57,790 bases of DNA from positions 1 through 57,790 of the IMG/VR virus record IMGVR_UViG_3300033149_006504. One strand, 5' to 3'. The position numbers were made by a program, and so were the translations under genes. Position 1 is the stretch's first letter. Each line of letters starts with the position of its first letter. The notes under the pieces were generated by a model, which had not been told where the DNA came from, did not search any database, and saw only the letters and a program-made list of their open reading frames with translations. Shown here one piece after another: positions 28,301 through 35,124 of the stretch. Source of the DNA: a virus.

Positions 28301-28786
28301 GATGGTTCTTTAACCACTCGTTTGGCTGCAGAAGAAGTCGCTCGTGCTGCCGATGTCGATGCTGAGGAGGCCCGTGCATTAGCTGCCGAGGCTGTACTCC
28401 AAGCTGATATCGATCAGAACGAAGCAGACGGAGATGCTGCAATGGCTGCAGAAATCGCTGCTCGCCTCCTTCAAGAAGGAAAGGTAAGCACAGACATCGT
28501 AGCTATGAACACCAAATGGCAAATGCATGTATATCCAATCCAGGCAGCCGATATCGCACCAGGAATGGTTTTGAGTTTCGCTGCAAACGGACACGATCCA
28601 ATGTCGCAAGTTGCTTATGTATCCATTAACGGTATGATTATGGCACCAATCGTCGGCGGTTCGGGTGATTACACTTTGAACTTGGACGGAAGCGGTGATG
28701 TTGACGGTATTACTTTCGACATTCAGATTTATGCTGGCGATCGTATTGCTTACTACGGTGAGAAAGCTATCACACTTCTGTCGTAA
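25379..28786 (+). CDS. Long alanine-rich repeat fibre protein
   Basis: An 1135-residue protein with a short N-terminal domain (1-80), about 940 residues of Ala/Glu/Asp-rich repeats, and a C-terminal beta domain of about 100 residues (from near 1035, ending DIQIYAGDRIAYYGEK). Two 18-residue units dominate: AEEAARAAADSSLTTRLG and ADADAAIAALQADVDGNE. A DKDSFxEIVSLINAVDLT segment occurs twice, about 495 residues apart, marking a large internal duplication. The repeats should form a long, probably trimeric coiled-coil rod, with the C-terminal domain as tip. It lies between the LamG protein and the sheath gene, so a tail-fibre shaft is the likeliest role. A terminator follows. Confidence 0.8.
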   Translation: MSKRTRLKGIDQVDIALSGVSDYETYADAVLAGDSGLADLSMDLFDIKALALSASVADYQAAAKNHAIINYGMLNYAVGIEEARALAAEAAIQADVDANEAAALAARNAIQADVDQNEADADAAIAALQADVDGNEADADAAIAALQADVDGNEADGDSDRAAIRSEIAAAKVISDALHAAIQSDVDQNELDSDAAETSLTTRLAAEEVARAADVDAEEARAIAAEAVLQADIDQNEVDADIAAASLTTRVAAEEAARASAVSSVDVRSAAEEAARAAGDSSLQVRLAAEEGSRASGDSSLQTRLSAEEARMDAVLLSSSADKDSFAEIVSLINAVDLTNDNDLAAAVLSLANVDSAEEAARLAADASLTTRVGVEEAARAAADSSLTTRLGVEEAARIADVDAEELRALAAEAALQADIDANEAASDAAEASLTTRLSAEEVARAAAISSSDIRVAAEEAARAAADSSLTTRLSAEESARVADVAALQADVDQNESDSDFAEASLTTRLGAEEVARAAADASIVVKHDAELAALQADVDGNESDADAAIAALQADVDGNEADADAAIAALQADVDGNETDSDAAEASLTTRLGVEEAARATADASIVTKHDAEMAALQADVDANEVASDAAEASLTTRLGAEEVARAAADGSLTTRLGAEEAARAAAISTLESKHDLEDAAEQTARAAADASLNSKIDAESAARIIDVDAEEARALAAEAALQADIDQNETDSDVAEASLTTRLGVEEAARAAADGSIDTRMGVEEAARAAADTSLSSRVLAEEGARASGDSSLTTRLGTEEARVDAILLAADADKDSFVEIVSLINAVDLTNDDALAAAVLSLANADSAEEAARIAADASLTTRLGAEEVARAAADTSLTTRVAAEEAARAAADASIDVVNAAMQADIDQNETDSDVAEASLTTRLGVEEAARAAADGSLTTRLGAEESARAAADGSIDTRMGVEEAARAAADGSLTTRLAAEEVARAADVDAEEARALAAEAVLQADIDQNEADGDAAMAAEIAARLLQEGKVSTDIVAMNTKWQMHVYPIQAADIAPGMVLSFAANGHDPMSQVAYVSINGMIMAPIVGGSGDYTLNLDGSGDVDGITFDIQIYAGDRIAYYGEKAITLLS
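25619..28440 (+). repeat. Degenerate tandem repeats coding for 18-residue units
   Basis: Imperfect 54-nt repeats in one frame. The clearest copy is an exact 54-nt tandem duplication at 25739-25792 and 25793-25846. A larger duplication places related DKDSF-containing segments near 26343-26450 and 27826-27935. Long minus-strand frames here are by-products of the Ala/Glu codon bias. Confidence 0.85.
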
Positions 28787-28823
28787 TAATCTATAAAGAT
28801 ATATAATTTCAATTATTTGTCTT

Positions 28824-28851
28824 GCCCCTCCACATTTGTGGGGGGGCACTT
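28824..28851 (+). terminator. Rho-independent terminator after the repeat fibre
   Basis: GCCCCTCCAC pairs with GTGGGGGGGC (10 bp, one T-G wobble) around an ATTT loop, followed by ACTTTT. Closely similar in sequence to the terminator after the capsid gene. Confidence 0.9.
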
Positions 28852-28860
28852 TTATTTGTA

Positions 28861-28870
28861 ACTATATATT
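28861..28870 (+). promoter_or_regulatory. Weak late-promoter-like motif ACTATATATT
   Basis: Follows the terminator and precedes the ATG at 28901 by about 30 nt. It matches ACTAT but has ATA in place of TTA, so it is a variant at best. Confidence 0.35.
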
Positions 28871-28900
28871 AGTGTTAAGAGGAACCGAGGAGGGAACAAA

Positions 28901-29284
28901 ATGTTTAAAAATATAATGTCTTTATTTTCCAAAAAGAAGCAGATCTCCGAAATATTAGAAGAACCCACAGAGGATAAAATTCCAGATCAGCCAGCCCCCC
29001 TTCCGGATGTTATAGAGGTCCCGTGGTCCCAATCAGCTGCCATTAAAAATTTTGAAGATAGCATAAACAAACTACATGGTGATTTAAAGTCCTTTTTCTA
29101 CGATGTGAAAATGAAAGAATATAAGGCCATAAAGGCAATCGAAAGACTGGAAGAGGCATCTGATACGAAAATAAAAGAGATAAAAGAACACTATGGAATC
29201 CCAGAGGGTGTTTTCTATTTTTTCGAAATCCCTGAAGCCACCGGCCGCCCTGGGTTTCTTAAGAAAAAGAAACCAAATAAATAA
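28901..29284 (+). CDS. Unknown small protein upstream of the sheath gene
   Basis: A 127-residue protein with a basic N-terminus (MFKNIMSLFSKKK), a Pro/Glu-rich linker (about 20-40), a helical, probably coiled-coil stretch (47-100) and a basic C-terminal tail (KKKKPNK). AGGAGG ribosome site. It lies alone between a terminator and the sheath promoter. No family recognised; a tail-associated role is suggested only by position. Confidence 0.65.
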   Translation: MFKNIMSLFSKKKQISEILEEPTEDKIPDQPAPLPDVIEVPWSQSAAIKNFEDSINKLHGDLKSFFYDVKMKEYKAIKAIERLEEASDTKIKEIKEHYGIPEGVFYFFEIPEATGRPGFLKKKKPNK

Positions 29285-29306
29285 TCCGTCTTTGGAAAAA
29301 TAAGAA

Positions 29307-29317
29307 ACTATTTATCT
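29307..29317 (+). promoter_or_regulatory. Candidate late promoter ACTATTTATCT
   Basis: A match to the repeated motif, 43 nt before the sheath ATG and after the stop of the previous gene. Confidence 0.58.
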
Positions 29318-29359
29318 ATGTGATAAAACAATCTAGATTTTTATAGGAGAATCCCTGGA

Positions 29360-32227
29360 ATGTCAGTTAAAAAATTCAAATTTGTATCTCCCGGCGTCTT
29401 CGTCAAAGAGATCGACAACTCTCAACTACCTGCAGCTGCACGAAGTGCTGGCCCAGTAGTTATCGGCCGCCTCCCCAGAGGCCCAGCAATGGAACCCATC
29501 AACATTAGTTCTTTTTCAGAATTTGTTGATGTTTTCGGAAACCCCGTCCCAGGGAAAGCAACTGGCGATGTGTGGAGAGACGGAAACCTTCAGGGGCCAA
29601 CTTATGCATCATATGCGGCCCAAGCATATTTAAGAAACAGTGTAGATGCCATTACGGTCTTAAGATTGGCCGGATTGGAAAACGATGATGCCGACGATCC
29701 AGCAGGTGCTGCAGGCTGGGGCACCGTTGACATCGACACTTCTCCGGCATCTAACGGTGGAGCATATGGCCTTTTTCTGTGCAACCCATCGGGATATACT
29801 GCCACAACCACCGAGCAGGGATACCTTGCAGGCATTTTCTATTTTGCTTCCGGCGGTGCAGTAGTAATGACCGGCACTTTGGCTGGTGCAGCCGCTCCAA
29901 CACAGGGAATCGGTGCACTATTCAACACATCCTCGGACATCGGAAGCTCTAAAGGTCCAGACTTCGAGGCTATGATTATTGATGCCTCGGATGCGGAAGT
30001 ATACAAGACAACTTTTAATTTCGATGTATCATCTAGAACATTCATCAGAAAAGTATTTAATACGAATCCGCAGTCAACAAACACCGCAGTTATTCCAACA
30101 GATTCTTTCTCTAGAGGTGAAGAGCTTTATTGGCTTGGGGAGACATACGAATCTTTCATTCAGAAAAAGCTCGATGACGGATCTCTAAGTACCGCCTCTT
30201 ACGGACTCATTCTTCCTTTCGACGACGCAACAAAATCTAATTACAGACAAGATGCAACGAAGGCTGCAACCGGGTGGTTCTTTTCTCAAGATGTGGGAAC
30301 CGACTGGGCATCATGGGAAGCATCAAAGATGCAAAACCTCTTCAAAATCCATGCTACCGAGCCGGGTAAATGGATTCAGGACAATCTCAAAGTATCGGTC
30401 CAAGGCTTAAGCTATTCTAGAGATACAACCGGAACAAATTCTTATGGATCTTTCACGGTAGTCGTTAGAAAGGCTGATGACACTGACGGAATAACTCAGA
30501 TTGTTGAAAGATTTTCAAATGTGAATTTGAATCCGCTCTCTGATAATTACATCGCCAAAAAAATTGGTGATAAATACAGAGTTTGGAGTCAAACAGATAA
30601 AGTTTTGAGAGAATACGGCGAATATGGGAATGCTTCAAAATACATTAGAGTAGAAGTGGCAGATACCGTCCGCAATGGTATTGCAGATCCAGTTTTACTG
30701 CCCTTTGGAGTATACGGGCCTTCCAAAATCAAGGATGTTTTGGTGGAAGCATCAGTAATGACCCCTGCAACTGTTTTAGAACCAGGGTCGGCTGGTCCTC
30801 GTAGTATCGCTGCAGGTGCCGGTGGCACCGAGATCAATACGGGTTCCTTGACACCATACACACTTAATATTAATTTCCCAGAAACACAATTAAGAATTTC
30901 TTCTTCAGCAGGCGGCTTGACGGATCAGACAGATGCTTATTTCGGTCTGAACGCCTCTTCCTACTTGGAGAATACAACATTTTATGCGAGCAATAGAGCA
31001 GATGCTGGCTTGGGAGATTATTTATATCCCCTCGGCGGCATCGCCTCTGGCGACATCGACAATCAGTGGGCTTTCTCTCTTGATAATGTTGTTAAGCCAC
31101 TTGGCAAAACATACACATATTATGCAGCAGGATCCAGAGTTGCTGGTGATTCATACTCAGCATCTGGCAGCTGGAGAGAAGTGGTAGATGACGGATGGAC
31201 TAGATTCACCTCGCCCCTCTTTGGTGGCTTTGATGGTTTGAACTTAGTAGAAGTGGAACCCTTCAGAAATACGGGCATGGACGGCGAAACTCTTCAGAGC
31301 GATTATGCACTGAACACTCTTCGTCAGTCTATTGACATAGTTGCAGACCCAGAAATGATTGATTGCAATCTTATAACTGCCCCAGGGATTACAAATACCG
31401 TTATAACAGATCACATGATGCAAGTTAGTGCAGATAGAGGAGATTGTTTAGCGATCGTGGATATTCAAGATGTTTATGTTCCTTTTACGGAAAATAAAAC
31501 TCAATATGCAGATCCTAGCCAGCGCCCCCAATCGGTCACTGCAGCAGTTTCGACTCTCGAAGAGCGACAAATAAACAACTCTTACGGCTGTACATACTAC
31601 CCATGGGTCCAGATCCAGGATAGTGTGACATCCAACAGCAGATTGTGGGTTCCACCTTCGGTTGTAGTATTGGGGACTTTTGCTTCCTCTGAAGCTCAAT
31701 CGGAAGTTTGGTTTGCACCTGCAGGGTTCAACAGAGGCGGGTTATCGCAAGGTTCCGCTGGAATCCCAGTGTTAAATGTTAGTCAGAGACTGACTTCGAA
31801 AGAGAGAGACAAACTATATGATGCTAACGTCAATCCTATTGCCTCTTTCCCGAATGAGGGCATCGTGATTTTCGGACAGAAAACACTCCAGGCAACACCT
31901 TCGGCTCTTGACCGAATCAATGTGAGAAGAATGATGATCTTTGTTAAGAAGCAAATTTCCATTTTTGCCAATTCGATTCTCTTTGATCAGAATGTGGAAG
32001 TTACTTGGAATAGATTTAAAAGTCTCGCTGATCCTTTCTTGGCCAGTGTACAGACTAGATTAGGCTTAAGCGACTACAGATTAATTTTGGACAATACAAC
32101 TACTACACCAGATTTGGTGGATCAGAACATTGTATATGCCAAAATCTTCTTGAAGCCAGCTAAAGCAATTGAGTATATTGCACTTGACTTTGTTATTACG
32201 AATCAAGGCGCAGGTTTTGAGGATTAA
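29360..32227 (+). CDS. Tail sheath protein, gp18-like
   Basis: The contractile sheath subunit. The N-terminus FVSPGVFVKEIDNSQLPAAA is diagnostic. It is followed by GPVVIGRLPRGPAMEP and YLRNSVDAITVLRLAG, and the C-terminal core has VNPIASFPNEGIVIFGQKTL and DRINVRRMMIFVKKQI, the strands that interlock neighbouring sheath subunits. At 955 residues it is much longer than T4 gp18 (659), with extra beta-rich insertions in the middle (about 120-650) that should decorate the outside of the tail. It has its own late-promoter motif and precedes the tube gene as in T4 (18-19). Confidence 0.95.
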   Translation: MSVKKFKFVSPGVFVKEIDNSQLPAAARSAGPVVIGRLPRGPAMEPINISSFSEFVDVFGNPVPGKATGDVWRDGNLQGPTYASYAAQAYLRNSVDAITVLRLAGLENDDADDPAGAAGWGTVDIDTSPASNGGAYGLFLCNPSGYTATTTEQGYLAGIFYFASGGAVVMTGTLAGAAAPTQGIGALFNTSSDIGSSKGPDFEAMIIDASDAEVYKTTFNFDVSSRTFIRKVFNTNPQSTNTAVIPTDSFSRGEELYWLGETYESFIQKKLDDGSLSTASYGLILPFDDATKSNYRQDATKAATGWFFSQDVGTDWASWEASKMQNLFKIHATEPGKWIQDNLKVSVQGLSYSRDTTGTNSYGSFTVVVRKADDTDGITQIVERFSNVNLNPLSDNYIAKKIGDKYRVWSQTDKVLREYGEYGNASKYIRVEVADTVRNGIADPVLLPFGVYGPSKIKDVLVEASVMTPATVLEPGSAGPRSIAAGAGGTEINTGSLTPYTLNINFPETQLRISSSAGGLTDQTDAYFGLNASSYLENTTFYASNRADAGLGDYLYPLGGIASGDIDNQWAFSLDNVVKPLGKTYTYYAAGSRVAGDSYSASGSWREVVDDGWTRFTSPLFGGFDGLNLVEVEPFRNTGMDGETLQSDYALNTLRQSIDIVADPEMIDCNLITAPGITNTVITDHMMQVSADRGDCLAIVDIQDVYVPFTENKTQYADPSQRPQSVTAAVSTLEERQINNSYGCTYYPWVQIQDSVTSNSRLWVPPSVVVLGTFASSEAQSEVWFAPAGFNRGGLSQGSAGIPVLNVSQRLTSKERDKLYDANVNPIASFPNEGIVIFGQKTLQATPSALDRINVRRMMIFVKKQISIFANSILFDQNVEVTWNRFKSLADPFLASVQTRLGLSDYRLILDNTTTTPDLVDQNIVYAKIFLKPAKAIEYIALDFVITNQGAGFED

Positions 32228-32239
32228 AAAAAGCTAGCA

Positions 32240-32248
32240 ACTATATAG
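32240..32248 (+). promoter_or_regulatory. Weak late-promoter-like motif ACTATATAG
   Basis: Located 12 nt after the sheath stop and 24 nt before the tube ATG, with a GGAGA ribosome site between. It is a variant of the late motif and is also part of the short palindrome AACTATATAGTT. Confidence 0.35.
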
Positions 32249-32271
32249 TTGTAGATAGGAGAAATTAAATC

Positions 32272-32814
32272 ATGGCTAATGAGTTTTGGACAAGTGCTAA
32301 TGTCGATCCAAAAAGGAAATATAGATTTGTGGTGGAGTTCGCAGGAGCTGGCGGAATTGGAGCCCTTTGGTTTGCTAAAACCGTCGACAAACCAGAGATA
32401 ACTGTTAATACTGGGGAAACAAAATTTATGCAACATACTTTTTATTACCCCGGCACCGTTCAGTGGAACGAGATTAACCTTACACTGGTTGATCCAGTAT
32501 CTCCAGATGCATCCGCAATAATGCTTCGGATTTTACAAGAATCTGGCTACACTGGCCCCCAAGGTGCTAAAACAAATATGAGATCTATCTCTAAAGCTTT
32601 AGCAACAGAGAGGCTCGGCCAAGTTGTCATCTCCCAATTATCTGCAGATGGAGAAACACAAGAGAAATGGACTCTGAAAAATGCTTTCATTACCAAAGTA
32701 TCCTGGGACGGTTTGGATTATTCTTCAGAAGAACTGAGCGAACTCACATTGACGATGAGATACGATTGGGCTAGTTGTGAAGTCGGTGAAAACAAAGCCG
32801 AATTCTTGAAATAA
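32272..32814 (+). CDS. Tail tube protein, gp19-like
   Basis: A 180-residue subunit of the inner tail tube (T4 gp19 is 163). It begins MANEFWTSANVDPKRKYRF, the usual tube-protein opening, then KTVDKPEITVNTGE and FYYPGTVQWNEINLTLVDPV, and closes with LTLTMRYDWASCE. The order sheath-tube matches T4. It shares its opening pattern with the protein at 33919, indicating two paralogous tube-fold proteins. Confidence 0.92.
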   Translation: MANEFWTSANVDPKRKYRFVVEFAGAGGIGALWFAKTVDKPEITVNTGETKFMQHTFYYPGTVQWNEINLTLVDPVSPDASAIMLRILQESGYTGPQGAKTNMRSISKALATERLGQVVISQLSADGETQEKWTLKNAFITKVSWDGLDYSSEELSELTLTMRYDWASCEVGENKAEFLK

Positions 32815-32831
32815 TAACATAGAGGTGAAAA

Positions 32832-33692
32832 TTGGCAAGAAACAGTAAGAGTAGGCTGGGCAAAGACCTAGAACCTACCAAACCTTCTGCATCGGACCCC
32901 GTTGCAGAATTAACAGAAACCGGTAGTTTGTCCTTTGCGACTCCAACCGAGTTCGTAGAACTTCCGTCAGGCGGTCATCATTATCCAGAAGGGCACCCAT
33001 TACACAATGTGGCCACCATCGAGATAAAATACATGACCGCGAAAGAGGAGGATATCCTATCTTCCAAAACTTTAATTAAGCAGGGCATTGCTATTGAAAG
33101 ATTGCTAAAAAGCATTATCATTGACAAGAGCATCCGTCCAGACTCTATTTTGAGTGGTGATCGCAACGCTATCCTGGTTGCATGCCGCATTAATGGATAT
33201 GGAAGTGAATACTCGACAAAAATCTCATGCCCTTCTTGCATGAGTTCGGCCGATCAGGAATTTGATTTATCAACCCTGTCGAATCGTGAAAACTCAGAAA
33301 AGGAAGAAGACGATTTTGAATGGACTTCTCCAAATACAATATCTGTTGTAGCCCCATTATGCAAGGTGAGAGTGGAAATGAAGCTCCTGACGGGAAAAGA
33401 AGAAAATTACCTTGCAAGATTAATTGAGTCGAAAAGAAAAAAGAAAATGCCAGAGAGTTCATTGACTGATACCCTAAACATACTGATATCATCTGTCAAT
33501 GGAGAAGAATCGAGAGCAATCATAAAAGAATTCATCGGAATTATTCCAGCTAGAGATTCTAAATTTCTTCGAAGAGCTTATGAGCAGGCTGCACCAAACC
33601 TAGATATGACACAGACCTTTGAATGTGATGTATGCAGTTATGTAACGGACGTGGAGGTTCCGTTCACCACTGACTTTTTTTGGCCTAAGTGA
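32832..33692 (+). CDS. Baseplate hub assembly protein, gp26-like
   Basis: A 286-residue protein of the T4 gp26-type baseplate family. It shows FVELPSGGHHYPEGHPLH (about 41-58), IEIKYMTAKEEDIL, and LLKSIIIDKSI. Two CxxC pairs (CPSC near 135 and CDVC near 269) could bind zinc. The predicted start is TTG 32832 after an AGAGGTG ribosome site. The gene ends at TGA 33690 just after a run of seven T (33675-33681). An open frame continues downstream in another phase (see 33730), so the full product may be extended by frameshifting. Confidence 0.8.
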   Translation: MARNSKSRLGKDLEPTKPSASDPVAELTETGSLSFATPTEFVELPSGGHHYPEGHPLHNVATIEIKYMTAKEEDILSSKTLIKQGIAIERLLKSIIIDKSIRPDSILSGDRNAILVACRINGYGSEYSTKISCPSCMSSADQEFDLSTLSNRENSEKEEDDFEWTSPNTISVVAPLCKVRVEMKLLTGKEENYLARLIESKRKKKMPESSLTDTLNILISSVNGEESRAIIKEFIGIIPARDSKFLRRAYEQAAPNLDMTQTFECDVCSYVTDVEVPFTTDFFWPK

Positions 33693-33729
33693 TGAATACA
33701 TAAAGAATGTCTATGAAGAGTTCTTTTTG

Positions 33730-33870
33730 ATGAAATATCATGGTGGATGGAGTTTTATTGAGGCATACAATTTGCCAATCAAAATCCGACGCTGGTTCTT
33801 AAATAGGTTAGCTGATCAGCTCAAAAAAGAAGCCGATGAGATGAAAAAATCTTCAAAAGGTAAGAGATAG
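33730..33870 (+). CDS. Small ORF after gp26-like gene; possible frameshift extension
   Basis: The frame is open from 33646 to 33870. From the only ATG (33730) it encodes 46 residues (MKYHGGWSFIEAYNLPIKIR...). Codons just upstream also look coding (LSDEYIKNVYEEFFL), which suggests that the real product is reached by a +1 or -2 shift at the T7 run ending the gp26-like gene, adding about 64 residues to it. A partial ribosome site (GAAGAG, 9 nt before ATG) permits independent translation instead. Short YGG/HGGWSF...LP...RRWF patterns recall small T4-like baseplate assembly proteins; function is unproven. Confidence 0.6.
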   Translation: MKYHGGWSFIEAYNLPIKIRRWFLNRLADQLKKEADEMKKSSKGKR

Positions 33871-33890
33871 GGGATTATTTCTTACCTTTT

Positions 33891-33902
33891 ACTATTTATA
33901 TA
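33891..33902 (+). promoter_or_regulatory. Candidate late promoter ACTATTTATATA
   Basis: An exact copy of the motif also present at 11604, lying after the TAG at 33870 and 17 nt before the GTG start at 33919, with GGGAGA between. Confidence 0.6.
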
Positions 33903-33918
33903 AAGGGAGACTATATCC

Positions 33919-34779
33919 GTGGCTGCTGACTTCTGGACAGAAAGCAATTTTCAACCAATGCAGAGATTTCGTTTTGATGTGCAGACGAATCTTTTCAAGA
34001 TGGACTCGGTAGGTGGTCCCGGTTCAAATATCGCTCAATTAGATATAACCCAACCTTTCACTATCAATCCAGCATACATTAAGGCTGTAAATTTGCCATC
34101 AGTTACTTTTGGGTATGATAACGATGCTGCAAATATTGGCTCTGACGGACCAAACATAGAATCACAAGACCCAACGATGACAGAACTCGAACTTCGATTC
34201 TATATGTTTCCCGACCTCGCGATTGATATCCAAGATATATTCCATACATACTATCTGCAAAATCTTAAGTCAAATGGTGCGAACCTGGACACATACCATG
34301 GCAGATTGCCAAGAATACTCAGCAAAGACAGGATCAGCCTAAAACCAAGTCGTTTAATTGTGGAAAAATCACAAATTATTGTTAATATATATGACCCAGG
34401 TGCCGGATCTCCAGTTTCCGGTACGGAACAGGCACTGGGCAACACATCCATCGCAAGGGAAGCCATCGCCCAGCTGCAGCATGACAAGGCGAACGGAATA
34501 CTGGGCATGATATCAGTTAAAAAAAGTGTCGACAGGCTCAAGGGGCGCTTACAACAAACCAGCACTCCGATACGAAGTATAAAATATTATGGAGTATATC
34601 CCGTTTCCTACGATCTTGGGACTCTAGAATACGGAAACTCAGAAATACTGGAAGGATCGATGAAATTTTATTTCCACGGTGTAGAGACCTTATCACCGAA
34701 CAAAAAAGGCAAATATGAGCAAATTATAAATAGCTCCTTCACTAATAAAGGAAAGCGAACCATGGGAGAATTTGAATAA
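33919..34779 (+). CDS. Second tail-tube-fold protein (gp54-like candidate)
   Basis: A 286-residue protein starting at GTG. MAADFWTESNFQPMQRFRFD parallels the opening of the tube protein at 32272, and its end (LEYGNSEILEGSMKFYFHGV) parallels a tube C-terminal strand. It is longer, with an insert about residues 130-215. In T4, gp54 and gp48 are tube-fold proteins that start tube assembly on the baseplate, so a tube-initiator role is plausible. It lies between the hub-assembly protein and the tape measure gene and has its own late promoter motif. Confidence 0.6.
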   Translation: MAADFWTESNFQPMQRFRFDVQTNLFKMDSVGGPGSNIAQLDITQPFTINPAYIKAVNLPSVTFGYDNDAANIGSDGPNIESQDPTMTELELRFYMFPDLAIDIQDIFHTYYLQNLKSNGANLDTYHGRLPRILSKDRISLKPSRLIVEKSQIIVNIYDPGAGSPVSGTEQALGNTSIAREAIAQLQHDKANGILGMISVKKSVDRLKGRLQQTSTPIRSIKYYGVYPVSYDLGTLEYGNSEILEGSMKFYFHGVETLSPNKKGKYEQIINSSFTNKGKRTMGEFE

Positions 34780-35105
34780 TGGAACATATAGAGATAGATT
34801 TAGAAGAGATGAAAAAGAATGAAAACATGCTCAATGAAAGTTTCTTGAGAATGTATGGCACGGTCATAGAACTTCTCATAAAACAAATGTTTGGCATGCC
34901 GATGTTCTCGGGTACCAGCACTATTGCGGGCAAGTCGGGAGACATTAGGGCTTTCGCAAAAGCAATTGGGAACGAAAAGAAATATATCGAGACAGCAAAA
35001 AAATATGGATTAGATAATCCAAAGACCTATAAGCAGAAAAGTGTGTTGACCAAAGCCACCAAAGCTTTTGAGTCGAAAACAGGCATTAAGTGGCCGTTTA
35101 AGTAA
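34779..35105 (+). CDS. Unknown small protein before the tape measure gene
   Basis: A 108-residue protein whose ATG overlaps the preceding TAA by one base. The N-terminal half is acidic and helical (MEHIEIDLEEMKKNENML). The C-terminal half is basic (KAIGNEKKYIETAKKYG and TKATKAFESKTGIKWPFK). It has no membrane segment or known motif. In position it resembles tail-assembly chaperones, which often precede tape measure genes, but no sequence signature supports this. Confidence 0.68.
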   Translation: MEHIEIDLEEMKKNENMLNESFLRMYGTVIELLIKQMFGMPMFSGTSTIAGKSGDIRAFAKAIGNEKKYIETAKKYGLDNPKTYKQKSVLTKATKAFESKTGIKWPFK

Positions 35106-35124
35106 ACAGGAAACCTTTTAAGAA

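Noticed and set aside
25619-28440. CRISPR-like array
   Set aside because: The repeats are contiguous, in frame and translated into 18-residue units; there are no unique spacers.
6460-33902. Reading the ACTATTTAT motifs as T4 TATAAATA late promoters on the minus strand
   Set aside because: There are no minus-strand genes in the window, and the motifs sit at fixed short distances upstream of + strand starts.
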